Position numbers and translations under genes: made by a program. From Calliphora vicina (taxonomy: Eukaryota; Arthropoda; Insecta; Diptera; Calliphoridae), in assembly GCF_958450345.1 (NCBI RefSeq), contig NC_088780.1, forward strand, positions 116,634,226 through 116,698,225: DNA of 64,000 bases. The letters are read 5' to 3'. Under the pieces are notes generated by a model. It made no database searches, was not told where the DNA came from, and saw only the letters and a program-made list of their open reading frames with translations. Positions 13,549 to 25,371 of the stretch are shown one piece after another (the first letter of the stretch is position 1; each line of letters begins with the position of its first letter).

Positions 13549-16215
13549 CTTAAAACCAGGGTTTCGAAGAACTACTAAAAGCAGTCGCATTTTACTGAAT
13601 AGTTGACTTTTTACAGTCTCATGCTTAAAAAAAAGTAACTAGTTTCAGTTTTTGATCACATGGTTACTGAAAACAGTTGACTGTGCACACACATTACAAC
13701 AGCAAGCAGCAATCGATTTTGTTTTTTTCCAGCAGCCAAACGAATCAGCAGCCGCCATGTTTCAGTTTTCAACTCTACCGAACTGATTACATGACTTCAG
13801 CAGCAAAAACATTTCTGTGTGTGCTGCTTACGCATTGTCAGTTTCGAGTTTTGTTTTTCGTACTACGCAGCGTAACAAAAACTGCTAGCTCGACTGAATA
13901 GTACGACTGGCTAGTTTGGCTGGTTGGTTAGAATTTGTTTTTGTATAAACTTTGTGAAGCTAAGTTGTATCGTATGGTTTTTGTGTTTACATTTCACAGA
14001 GAAAATTTAAGTATTGTTATTGTTAATAGAGATAAATGCAAAATTCTTCTTTTTTCAGAAAAAAATTCAATGTGCATATATATATTCGATTAACATTAAA
14101 TTTGATTTCATTACATTTATAAATTTCATAATTTTTCATTATTAAAAATTAAATTAATAAATAAAATTACTACATATCGATGGCTTAATATAAAAAAGGC
14201 GTAACTCGATTTTTTGTTAATTTACTGGAGAAGGAAAAAACTTAATAAAATCCATAAAATTTTAGACACAAGAAAAGTTTTAATGCAATTTTGAATAAGA
14301 AGACACTTCACATTTTATTTCTCATTTAAAATATATTTATTTTTATTTCAATGAAGTTATTTAATATACCCTTTTTACATTGATATATTTTTTTTTTGTC
14401 AAGTTGGCTGCCATAATAATTTAATGGCCATACGAATTTTTTTCCTCAAGGTTGATTTTTATCACTTTTTCTATATTTTACCACGGTTATATCTCGTATA
14501 CCGTACGGAATATCTCTTTTGTGGCTGAAGCAAAGTTGTATATATTGAATAGTAGAAGAAAAGTACGGAACATACCTACCCGAAAAAGTTGCATCCAGTG
14601 CCTTAAAAATCGCAAAAATGCCCATTTTTTTTTTACCAATTTTTCACCTTTTTTGCTCAATAACTGGATTACAAATCCAATTATGGACCGAACACCATGA
14701 AATTAGGTCGTGTGATTTGTGTTTATATGAAAGTTATTTATCATGAATTTTGCTTATATACCATCATTTTTAACAGATTTATTCACTTTAAAGTGATTTT
14801 CGGATGCGGGTCTTATATGGGAGCTATGAATAATTATGGACCAATCATAATAAAATTTGGTGACATGAATTTTGTATATATAAAACTTATTTGGAGCGAA
14901 ATTTTGTGTAGATACATATATAAATTAAACATTTATGACCGATAAAGTCCAATTTTCGGGAGGACATTTGTATGGGGGCTAGGTGAAATAATGAACCGAT
15001 TTCAGCCAACTTCAACAGGCTTCGTCCTTGTGCCGAGAAGATTATATGTACCAAATTTGTTTATGATCGGTCCATAATTATTCATAGCTCCCATATAAGC
15101 CCCGCTTCCGATAATCACTTTAAAGTGAATAAATCTATTAAAAATTATGGTATACAAGAAAAATTCATGATAAATAACTTTCATATAAACACAAATCACA
15201 CGACCTAATTTCATGGTGTTCGGTCCATAATTGGATTTGTAATCCAGTTATTAATCAAAAAAGGTGAAAAATTGGTAAAAATTTTCATTTTTGCGATTTT
15301 TAAGGCACTGGATGCAACTTTTTCGGGTAGGTATGTTCCGTACTTTTCTTCTACTATTCAATATATACAACTTTGCTTCAGCCACAAAAGAGATATTCCG
15401 TACGGTATACGAGATATAACCGTGGTAAAATATAGAAAAAGTGATAAAAATCAACCTTGAGGAAAAAAATTCGTATGGCCATTAAATTATTATGGCAGCC
15501 AACTTGACAAAACTAATGATACAGAAGTCCTTATTTTTGGGGCTACTTTCACGTGCAATTGTCAGAATTGAGTCCCAAAGCAATGGACTGAAAAATGTTG
15601 TACTGTGTTAGTCAATATAAAATATAATAAAAAAAATATCAATAATTTTTTATTCTAAATTTATTAATTAATAATTTTATTAAATTTATTTTTTAGTATT
15701 TTTAATTAAGATATAATAAATATAAGAATTTCCTATTTATTTCTATTAACAATAATAACATTTAAATTTCCTCTGTGATATGTAAACACAAAAACCAAAA
15801 AATCATACGATTCAACATAGCTTCATAAAGTGTGTGTTGTTGTACACGCATTTTATGCAACCAGCCAAACTAGCCAGTCGTACTATTCAGTCGAGCTAGC
15901 AGTTTTTGTTACGCTGCGTAGTACGAAAAACTAAACTCGAAACTGACAATGCGTAAGCAGCACACACAGAAATGTTTTTGCTGCTGAAGTCGTGTAATCA
16001 GTTCGGTAGAGTTGAAAACTGAAACATGGCGGCTGCTGATTCGTTTGGCTGCTGGAAAAAAACAAAATCGATTGCTGCTTGCTGTTGTAATGTGTGTGCA
16101 CAGTCAACTGTTTTCAGTAAGCAAATTGTTGAAATTGAAGACTTAAACTTTTTTCAGTTCAGTCGTTACATGAGGCTATTTATTTTGGTGCTGAATATTA
16201 AACCCTGCTTAAAAC
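13549..16215. mobile_element. hAT-like fold-back element of 2.65 kb with exact 8-bp duplication
   Basis: The element runs from 13557 to 16207. It begins CAGGGTTT and ends AAACCCTG, and is flanked by identical CTTAAAAC octamers (13549-13556 and 16208-16215). CAG-type ends with an 8-bp target duplication are typical of the hAT superfamily. After about 100 unmatched bases, long inverted arms begin: roughly 13664-14050 pairs with 15740-16120, including the complementary runs around CTGTGCACACACATTAC and GACTGGCTAGTTTGGCTGG. A second pair of arms lies nearer the centre. No transposase is present, so it must depend on one in trans. Confidence 0.8.
14395..15513. repeat. Inner palindrome within the fold-back element
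   Basis: The arms at about 14395-14870 and 15040-15513 are close complements. Each encodes the same frame on opposite strands, with ILNSRRKVRNIPTRKSCIQC visible at 14452-14700 (+) and 15251-15454 (-). Both outer tips read TTTTGTCAAGTTGGCTGCC toward the centre. The segment around ACGACCTAATTTCATG and CGGTCCATAATTGG also occurs at 41.26-41.34 kb, so it is a dispersed family. The frames are probably fortuitous. The inner palindrome may be a separate element inserted into the outer one. Confidence 0.7.
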
Positions 16216-16403
16216 GATTATAATACGTATGATTATTGTTAATTAATAAAAATATACTCATACGTACTGAGGGCTCGCAGTTGTACCAAATGTGTGATTT
16301 CAGTTTGTACTACTGACTATTAGTTCCTTTTAAATAATACATCTAAAGTTTAATATTTTTCGCATGGCCTTAACAATTTAAAATTTTTCTTTGCTTTAAA
16401 TAC
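16216..16403. other. No gene seen
   Basis: Short AT-rich spacer between the fold-back element and the next MITE. Confidence 0.4.
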
Positions 16404-16524
16404 TTAGGTCGGGTAACTTCTAAAAATTTAAGGCATAATCAAAGTTTAAATATATTTTTTTCATACAAAAAAATTATTTAAACATTGAACTATGTTAAAA
16501 AGTTTGATAAGTTACCCGGCCTTA
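16404..16524. mobile_element. Small Harbinger-like MITE (115 bp, TTA flanked)
   Basis: The element, 16407-16521, has ends GGTCGGGTAACTT and the complement of GGCCGGGTAACTT, and lies between TTA trinucleotides (16404-16406 and 16522-16524). The interior is AT-rich and non-coding. The TWA duplication is the reason for the superfamily guess. Confidence 0.55.
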
Positions 16525-17393
16525 GTAAGGTATTTTTAATTATGCACATTTAAATTGCGATTTTATTTATATTTTTTCTAAAAACTAAAATATGTATTCG
16601 TAAAAGCAATTGGAGTTTTAAAATGATTATGTGATTATTTTATTTTCACACTTTGTATATTTACCAGCAAATCCTATCCTATTAACAATTACGCTTTACT
16701 AAAAACGATGGTAAAATGATTTTACAAAATAAATCTGCTCTTTTGTCGAAATTTCAAACAATTAAATACCAAATAATTGCATTAATCCTTTTTAATTGAA
16801 TTTAAAAATTTATGAAAATATTTTATTCGCTTGTGGTTTGTCATCATGAAATTTAGATTTTTCCTTTTTTCTGTCTATTATCATACAATTTTATACATAT
16901 GATTTTATGGAGCTAAAATATTTTTAATTAAATTTAATTTTATTCACTAAAAAGCAACACAGTACAAATTGAAAATATGAAATTTGTTTGCCAATCTATG
17001 ACAATAGAGCAATATTCCACACTTATTCTGCAGTTTTTATATGCCTAAAAATTGAATTATTAGTGAAAATAATAAAGTTTAATTTTCATTTTTAAAAAAT
17101 ATTTATATATGTGTAGAACGAATCATAGGTTTTAATTGAATTAATTTACATGGTTAAACTAAATCCAGTTAATAATAAAATTTATTATGAATAATAATTT
17201 TGTAAAACCGTTTTAACGAATATATTGATTTGCGTGAGAAAATCCAATTTTTTTATATTTGTATAAATTTATATGGTTATTTTAATGGCTTCACAGGAAC
17301 AGTGTTAATAAGTTACACAGCAAATTAGTTGCATTTTTTGTTGAATTAATATTGCAAAGCATTAAAGTGAAGATATGTATTAAGTATTGTTGC
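16525..17393. other. No gene seen
   Basis: Very AT-rich sequence without supported exons or ends. Confidence 0.35.
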
Positions 17394-18110
17394 TAAGGAC
17401 TGAGATTGAAAAAACTTTAACACACGGTTTTCATTAAAACTATTAACTCAAGTATTATTTGATTTTGGATTTTGGATCAAGTTACCTTTGTAAAGCATGT
17501 CAGTAATTATTTTTTATGTCAGTTATGTTCATTTGTTGTTAATCTGGTTAATGTGGTCATACAAAAAGTTGACCAAACAATCAAAGGTCTGCCGTCAAAT
17601 TGATTCCAATGTTATTAAACAGTATCGGGAGAACTTGTCCGTTGATAGAAAACCTGGTTCATGTAGAAGGAATGGTCAACATGATGTTTCTATAGCCAAT
17701 AAATAGAAAGTATTTTCAAAAGAGCTCCCAACACATACGGTATGAAAGCAGTCCGGTTAGCACAGTAATCGGACTAATTGGTTCCTAGTTGCTGACAGGA
17801 ACTCTGCCAAAAATGTATGTTGTAGAAAATGCAAGCAATATGCAGTTGCGGCAAAAGATGCCAAACAATGTTTACAAAGGAGGATGCTTCCATTGATAAG
17901 AGTTCTTAATGTGTCCACTTATTTTTAGCCTGATTTGACATAGTCACCTAAGAACTGAGAGGAAACCAGGACCACTAGAAGCAAAATGGCCAAGTAATGA
18001 TCTCAAAGATGTATATGAAGATGTTTTCGAGGATTCAAACGTTCATTTCTGGGCGGGAAGAGTGACTAATGTTCGAAAAGTTCGAAATTATGACATCAAC
18101 AGTTTGGAGA
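17394..18110 (+). pseudogene. Dead Tc1-type transposon and transposase, copy 2
   Basis: The left TIR is visible from 17394 as TAAGGACTGAGATTG, then AAAAAACTTTAACACA. The frame from about 17497 repeats the N-terminal helix-turn-helix of the intact copy (WSYKKLTKQSKVCRQIDSNV, then SVDRKPGSCRRNG). The usual glycine before the double arginine is cysteine here. A stop follows at 17704, then fragments matching the segments CRKCKQYAVAA and PLIRVLNVSTYF. Large internal deletions remove the first and third catalytic regions. A tract near 18075-18105 matches the end of the gene; I could not see the right TIR. Confidence 0.75.
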
Positions 18111-18189
18111 GTTGCAGATATGATCACTCGAAATAACGTTGAAGTCAAAAATTGGACAATATCCTAATATATTGGTATTTCCGAGGTCA

Positions 18190-18675
18190 AGAACGCAACA
18201 TTCTTACGTATATGTATTTGAGCTGTTTCTTTTTGTACAACCTTTTGTATGATTTTGCATGCGACACATTTTCCCGACAAGTTTTTAATAAAGACCTTTA
18301 ACTTAAAATTGCATTCACTTCCTGGAGCTTCGTACTTCTTATTTATTGGCTCGCAATACTTACTATATAGTGCTTCTATAACTTTTTAACTAAGCTCACT
18401 GGTAATGCATTTTCTGACACCTTTTTTAATATTTTCTTGTACGTATATATATGGTCAAAATTTTTCTTTTATTTAGAATAATTCTTCTTTCTATCGCGCA
18501 ACCTTTTCTGACTTATAATATTTTTTTATTCAGCGGCTATCTTTTTATTTTGCCAACTTAGGTAGCTGATCATGGCATCTTTTCAGATGTTTTAGCACAA
18601 TACTCTTTATACTTTACTGCATCTCTTTTAATTTTTCCCAAATACCGCACTGGTGCCTGGTGAGATATGATATAC
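18190..18675 (-). pseudogene. Degraded coding repeat, unknown protein, copy 2
   Basis: The minus strand reads as a plausible protein across at least one frameshift and several stops. The N-terminal part (about 18570-18662) is HQAPVRYLGKIKRDAVKYKE, followed by YCAKTSEKM. A middle piece (18381-18420) is ENALPVSLVKKL. After a one-base shift near 18377 comes YSKYCEPINKKYEAPGSEC, then FKLKVFIKNLSGKCVACKII. The pattern is too protein-like for random AT-rich DNA. I do not recognise the family; it could be a second gene of a transposon. The copy at 10.26-10.57 kb is more decayed. Confidence 0.5.
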
Positions 18676-20696
18676 ATTTATAAACAATTAATTTAATGCT
18701 ATAGAGATAATGTCATCAAAAGAGCAAAAAAGAATATTTCAAAATTTGTTTTAATATACTGTTAGAAAAAATCATTTATTTAACACTTTCAGGATTTTTA
18801 TATGAAAACGCTTATATATTATTTTTTCATGAAGATCAAATGAATGACTTAATTTGTAAGTAGTGGCCTTGATTATTTTATTAATTTTTTGAGATAAATC
18901 ACTTTTATTTAAACATCACAATTAATTTAAACATGCATACAATTTAAAAATCCCAATTCAATCTTTAATCTTCAAAATCTTTTTTAACTACATTCGAGTT
19001 CATTAACTTACTCTTAAAGTCAAATGTTTAATTTGCAATAGTCTTTAATTTAAATAATCTACCATAAACCTTTAAACTTAGGTATACACAAACACACATT
19101 TTTCTAAATGAAATCATTTCTTAGTTAATGGAGCATTAAACAAAACTCTACCTAGAAATCATACCCAAATTTTAAAATCTACCCAAAAAATATGTAAAAT
19201 TAGACACAAGCCAAACGTAAGGCAGCAGCAGCAGAGAAAAATCAAACCGAGTAGATACCGGACTGAACAATGTAATCATTAGATTAAGTCAAGTCTAAAG
19301 TTACGGTTAAACAAACCTTTTTTCGAAACTACAAAATCCAACAAATAAACATTCAACTGATGCTTAAATTTAGAGAACATTTTGACACAGAACGTACAAG
19401 AAATTTAAAAATTTTCCTTTAATAACCTCAGAAATGAAATGTGTTTTTGCTATAAAATTGCTTAAGAAAAGTAACAAAGTCTGTGCAAATAAACCTTAAG
19501 TTGGAGTTAAAGTTAATCACGTCATTATCACGTGTAATAGAAACATTAACATTATTTCATTGCTTACTCGTACAGCCAACAAATAAAAATAAAAAAGAGC
19601 GAAAACAAAATGAAATATTATTTTATGACTCAACTCAGGACACTCAAACACATACAAACATTTTGAAAAATTATCCTTACAAAATTTATTTTTATGGACA
19701 TTTTTAAAATCAGGTAAAATTCGTTGTTGTGCACAAAAAACAAATGAACGAATGTAAGAAAGCAAGTGACTGAGTGAGTGAATGAACGACTGAAAGCCAG
19801 AAACAATTCTGGTTAGTTAAACTTATTTCACATTAAATTTACACACTTGCCTGATTTTCATAGAAAATGAAACGTAAAATAAAATAAAAACGCTACAAAA
19901 ATATTTATTCTTATGTACGAGAAGTGTAGAAAACTTTCTTTAGCACTTACACATACAATTAGCGGAAACGGAAATGCCTTTTACTTTAGGGTTTATATGA
20001 ATAGCTTATATGAAAAGCTTTATATGTTTGTGTTTTTATACCACATGTTGTTTTTTTCTGCTACATTTTGAAAAACGAAATATGCTACAAATAGTAACTA
20101 GTTTTCCCATTTCTCTAAAAAATTGTTTTGTGGTATAAAGAGAGTTTGTGCAACAACGTTAGCATTAAACCCCATAAGAATTGCACACATATGCCAGCAC
20201 ATACATACTTTAACATTTATATCCCATTATCCTGCACTTGTGTTAAGTAAAGTTTTTGTTACTACTTTTATTTTCTATGCCTGACATGGTATTCCTTGAG
20301 CAAGGAAAGTTTATACCTGAATGTATAATTTAAAATTACTTAAACAAAAGTTACTTAAAAAAGAAGTTCACCACAAATTCAGCTATTCAGAACGCCTCTT
20401 CACAGCAATCCCTTTTATATTAAAAGGCAAAGCAATTTAAATTTCATAAAACACTAAATAGTAGGTATTATTTGTAGTGTACGAGCAAATATTTATAAAA
20501 TTATACTGTTGTGAAGTGAAAGTTTATACTCAGGTGTAAATTAATGGTTTGTTATTGATTTTTTTTATTATTTATAAGTTGTAAACATGTAGACGCAAAT
20601 AAAGTTTTCGATGTGGTTGATTTAGTTCTTAATAAATCATGTATTTATTTGAATAAAGCAAGACTTAAAGAAAACTATAGATATATGTGTGTGAAT
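18676..20696. other. No gene seen; A-rich plus strand at 19.1-19.8 kb
   Basis: The stretch 19080-19800 is A-rich with CAGCAGCAGCAGAG and CAAAC words and resembles fly untranslated or regulatory DNA. Open frames here overlap on both strands and carry no motif. No splice signals were convincing. Confidence 0.3.
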
Positions 20697-20941
20697 TAGG
20701 GTGGGTCGATTTAACAAACAATATTGTGCCATCGATTTTTCGATAGTTTTTGGCATGAAGAAAATAAATTTCACTACGACATATCAAAAAAATCATTTTC
20801 GAGACGCCCAAATTTCAGAAAAAGTAAAAAATTTACTTTTTCTCAACTTTTATTTTTAAGATCTTTTTTTTAAAAAAATATGTCGTATCCAAAAATCGAC
20901 GACACTATATCAAAAAAATTTTGAAAAATCGACCCACCCTA
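20697..20941. mobile_element. MITE of 245 bp with TAGGGTGGGTCGATTT ends
   Basis: The left end TAGGGTGGGTCGATTT is matched by AAAATCGACCCACCCTA at the right. The 8-bp flanks do not match well (5 of 8), so any duplication has decayed. The end sequence is nearly the same as that of the larger element at 33.2-35.2 kb, which does have a perfect 8-bp duplication. This is therefore probably a short hAT-type derivative. The left half recurs at 52.53 kb. Confidence 0.65.
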
Positions 20942-21938
20942 ATGTACATATTTGAAGACATGGGGAAGAAACTCGACAAAAAATGCTCAATAAGGCAATC
21001 TAACAACCAGTATTGTTTTAGCTTTCATACACATATCTAATAATAAATTTTCACCACTTACAATTTTTAACAACTACTTAGTATAGGCTTTTAATTTAAT
21101 TTTAATTATTGGAGACTTCCTTTTATCGTTTCTAAAGCATTGTTATGTCTTTTTCTGTCTGTTATTACTAAATCAAATCATTTTGTTAAAAGTAGAATTT
21201 TCTTTAAAATTATGTAAAATAAGAAAAAAAGAATTAATTTTTGGTAAAGAATTTTTTAGTTTAGACTCTTCTTAAGAAAGGAAGGTTGAAACATTTGTCA
21301 ATAGAACAAACAAGTTGGGTGAAAGGGTGTTCAAAACACCTTAACTTTTATACAGATGATTCTTAATATGTAGGCTTCAATTTGAAATACAAATACGAAA
21401 ACTTAGTTGAAATAAAGTCAAAATTCCTAAAATCCTTGGCTAAAATAGCATTAAATTGATTTTTCAGCAAATTCCACAAACTAATGACCAGTAACTTTAA
21501 CAACCAACCTCAAATCTCTAACGATGTTCGTTTAATAGCACTGTAGGAATTTAATGGACGGATTTAATGATTTTCACGAATTTTCCTTTGAAAGACTGCC
21601 TTAAGATTTGACACTCAAAAATAACAAAATATTTATTTCGACCGTCCATGTTTTAATCTGATTAATCTTAATATTATTAAAAGTTTTTAAAATAATAGCT
21701 ATCAATAATGCGTGAACCGAAATGTGCATTAATAGCACGTCTTTTGTCAGCTTCGCTATATTTTTCTCGCCATATAGTCAATAATTCTGAATTTGGCATG
21801 TGAAAAAAATAATTTTTTTTCAGAAATTTGCATAGACTTGCTGCTGAAATAAATTAATTTCGTAAGGCACTGTTCGGAAGAGAACTGTTTTGATATTATG
21901 TTTAGCAATTTTTTTTGTCAGAATTTCATTACTTCATC
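20942..21938. other. No gene seen
   Basis: No supported exon, end or repeat in this kilobase. Confidence 0.35.
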
Positions 21939-22119
21939 TTATAGCCCTGACAGACATATGGTTTCTATATCACGATATGTATACTACGTACATATTCATA
22001 GTATACGAACCAGCTTTACACCATAGTGTTTGATGGTTTAATTATAGTATAGGTTGACACACATGTGTACTAGCGTAGTATAGTATAGTATACAAATCCT
22101 ATGTCTGTCAGGGCTATTA
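21939..22119. mobile_element. Harbinger-like MITE of 175 bp (TTA flanked)
   Basis: The ends TAGCCCTGACAGACATA at 21942 and their complement ending at 22116 match over 17 bases, between TTA trinucleotides at 21939-21941 and 22117-22119. The interior contains short palindromes such as GTATACTACGTAC and TAGTATAGTATAGTATAC. It is non-coding. Confidence 0.65.
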
Positions 22120-23122
22120 AGGTCACTTCAATGTTCGATATTTAATCAATCTTACAGACGAATTCTCAAACATTTCATTTTATATTAATAAAGTACTCAC
22201 TTTCGATAATATTTTAAATTTTTTAATTTTTTAAAACTATCAAATATTATTAATAAAACTTTCACCTGAAATTAACACATAATTAACTGCAAAAAATCGC
22301 TTTATGCTGACTAATTTAGAAACCGAATAAGTAATTATAAAGCAATATTTTCGAAAATTGTTAACAGATTTGTTTAATCTGTTAAGTTTAGTTTGAATTA
22401 TGGTCAAAAAGTGGTTAAATGTCCTACAGTGCAAAGGTGTCAATGAAGATATTGTAACAAATTTAATGATGAAAATATTATGCAGTTTGGCGTAAATGTC
22501 TTAATTAAAAAGACAGAAATTATGTAATGAAATTGGTCTATGATTTTACGTATCCCATGTAGAACTTTCCTCCCGAAATTTAGTTTCATCACTTATAGTT
22601 CATAAATTACAATACCATTGGTATAAATAGTTCTCATATAAGACATTCTTTCAAAAATCATTTTAACTCTGTTACAAATGTTGACATTTAAAAAACATAG
22701 TACACGAACTAAAGTTTAATTGTAGGAATAAGTAAGTACTAACTATTGAGAATTATTTTCAGTACAGATTTGTCTTATATATCTTAAATATAAATTATCA
22801 ATTTATTATTAAATTAACGTACATAAGCGATTTTTTAAAGCTTCTAAAAGGCATTTCTAACACCAGCTGTACCTTTATATTTAAATCTCTTGTGGGCACT
22901 ATTTTGGTCAATGTCTAATGTCTTAAAATTGGTCCATTGTGAAAGTTTCCATACTTCTCAAAATTTAAAAAATGTCTTTCATCTACAAATATCTTTTAAA
23001 CCAAAATGTTATGACAATGATATTGTGGGCCATACAAAAACAACAGTAAAAGGTCTGTAGTAGAAAACGAAAATATATTTTCAAACATAAATTTTTAATT
23101 GAAGAAAATAATTTCCTAAAAT
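22120..23122. other. No gene seen
   Basis: AT-rich sequence without a supported feature. Confidence 0.35.
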
Positions 23123-24008
23123 ATGTACATTAGAGTTCGTTTGTAACCAGGTCACTTCATTTGTTTTTCGGGTATCATCATTTTTCTGAAGGTTTTTGCG
23201 TAAATAATGGTGTCCTCTCTTTTGGAAAATTTTCACTCCTTGTGGTGGTTCAACCCACCTAAAGACTCGGATTTTGAGCACATTTTTCTGTAGAGCAAAA
23301 ACGGTTGAATATATTGCAAATATGAGTTCACCAGTCGATTCTGCCTCAAAAATTAATACAATTGATGTTTTTTGAATCCTTAAAAACCCCACAACAGGGG
23401 GCGCAAATCACATAAAAAAAAAAATAATTATATTTTTTTAAAACATGCACGATGAAAAGGCATTTTAATCTTATCAAAACGATATCAATATTTCCTTTCT
23501 ATCACAACCCGTTATGTGGCTTTAAAAATGTTTTGTTAAAGCAAACTAATAAAAAAAATTCTAAACTTTTTTTTACAAACTATTATTTTCTTGTTAAATA
23601 AATAACTTTAAAGACTCATAACTTTTTAATGGTTAGTAATAGAAAGGAAATATTGGTTTTACTAAGCTTAAAATGCCTTTTCATCGTGCATGTTTAAAAA
23701 AATATAATTTTTTTATGATATTTGCGCCCCCTGTTGTAAGTTTTTGGAACTATTTTTAAGGATTCAAAAAACATTAATTGTATTTATTTTTGATGCAGAA
23801 TCGACAAATCATATTTGCAAAATATTCAACAGTTTTTTGCTTAACAGAAAAATGTACTCAAAATGCGCATCTTTAGGTGCGTTGAACCACCACAAGGAGT
23901 TAATATTTTCCAAAAAAAATGGACGCCATTCATTTTATTTACGCAAAAACCTTCAGAAAAATTATGATACCCGCCAATCAAATTTTTGAAATTAACTCTA
24001 ATGTACAT
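23123..24008. mobile_element. Palindromic hAT-like element of 870 bp
   Basis: The element is 23131-24000, with ends TAGAGTT/AACTCTA. The octamer ATGTACAT lies on both sides (23123-23130 and 24001-24008). That octamer is its own complement, so it may be an 8-bp target duplication or an extension of the ends. The arms (about 23131-23510 and 23640-24000) are imperfect complements. They share landmarks such as GGCGCAAAT/ATTTGCGCC, AGGCATTTTAA, and a frame reading FLRIQKTLIVFIFDAEST on the plus strand with a counterpart on the minus strand. No transposase is evident. Confidence 0.65.
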
Positions 24009-25096
24009 ATCGCACTCGTTCAACAATACTGTATTTACTCAAAAACTTTTAAGTGTTCAGGAGAGTCAAAAAACTGTTTACATTTTAAGAGAATTTTAAA
24101 ATCCGAATACATCATTGTAAGCAAATTCCATTTGAAAATATATTTACATTATTTTTCTTTGTTTTTCATTTTTGCAATTATGTATTGCAAAATATATCTA
24201 CTTTTTCAGTTAATACTATTTTTCTGAAATTTTTCGATATTTTTGTTTTATTATTTTAGCAACCAAACAGTATCATAAAACAATTTGATTATTTTTAACT
24301 TGAATAAAGGCTCAAATCAAAATAATATCTTTTTTGTGAAAATATGCGATGTTTATTTAAACTTTTGTATTAACTCAAAATAATAACTTTTTGTTGATAT
24401 AAAGGTAGTCACTACACTATCACTATCACTATAGTCTCAAATGTGGTTTTCGAGATGAAAGAATAATCGGAATATGTTTATAGTAGAAATATATTGATGT
24501 TGTTAGTTGATTTCACTATTTCCGTATTTCGCTTCTTCAGTGAAAGTCAAACTAAAATTTCTTACGGAATGAAAAAACTTTCAGTTTTTCTAAAACTTTT
24601 AATAAATTTCTGTACCAAAAACTTTATTTTTGTTTTAATATAAAACGCTGTCATAATAATATCAGAAATACAGAATTATTAAACATTTTTTGGAATTAAT
24701 AAATTACACGGAATCTGAACCATTCCGAACAATATGTGTGACAGGCCTCATATTGGTGATTATAATTGTTTTCAGTTTACATCATGTTCTAATGTACTTA
24801 TACATTAGATTGGCAGCCGAGGATTGTGGATGTTATGTAACAAATTTTGTATTTAATATTCTCACAAATTTTTATTCTTAATTCTCGAAAATTGAAATAG
24901 CAAATTCGATATCAGTACTAAATTAAAATAGGCAGTAAGTTTTTTATTTTGTCAAGAAATTACTGAAGAAAATTTTAGATTTTATTTTCAAAACTCATTC
25001 TTTCAAAATCTCATGTTTTTTTTAAAGTCTTAACATATTCTATTTTTTCGTTTGAAGTTCTCAGACAAAAAGTACTCAAGTGAAATATTTTCTTTC
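24009..25096. other. No gene seen
   Basis: AT-rich DNA. A short run of CACTATCACTATC-type repeats lies near 24415-24435. No exon is supported. Confidence 0.35.
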
Positions 25097-25371
25097 TTAA
25101 CCTTCGCTTTACCAATACCCACCCGGGTGACCACATCGATTTTATTGGTTTAATATTTTTTTTAATTTTGTTTCGATTTAAATGAAATTTGTACTCACTG
25201 AACAAATTCTAGAGTTCTATAGAATTTAATAGAACCATTTTAAACTTTTTATAAGGTTTTTTCAATTTTTTAAAATTTCGTTCGTCGCATATATTTATAG
25301 AAGTGTAGTGTCACCCGGGTGGGTATTGGTAAACCATGTACATAAAAAACCTTTGGTAAAGCGAAGGTTAA
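25097..25371. mobile_element. piggyBac-like MITE, copy 2 (TTAA flanked)
   Basis: The element is 25101-25367 between TTAA sites at 25097-25100 and 25368-25371. Length and sequence closely follow copy 1 at 3.7 kb, including the CACCCGGGTG motifs and the duplicated TTGGTAAA segment at the right end. Here the terminal repeats CCTTCGCTTTACCAA and TTTGGTAAAGCGAAGG are intact, so this copy is the better preserved of the two. Confidence 0.7.

Noticed and set aside
14452..15454. Two long identical-looking open frames on opposite strands (14452-14700 and 15251-15454)
   Set aside because: They are the two arms of one palindrome. A frame open in both arms follows from the symmetry and is no evidence for a protein.
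23841..24227. Open frames of 61 and 102 codons at the right arm of the 23-kb palindrome
   Set aside because: They overlap on opposite strands and lie in inverted-repeat sequence without motifs.
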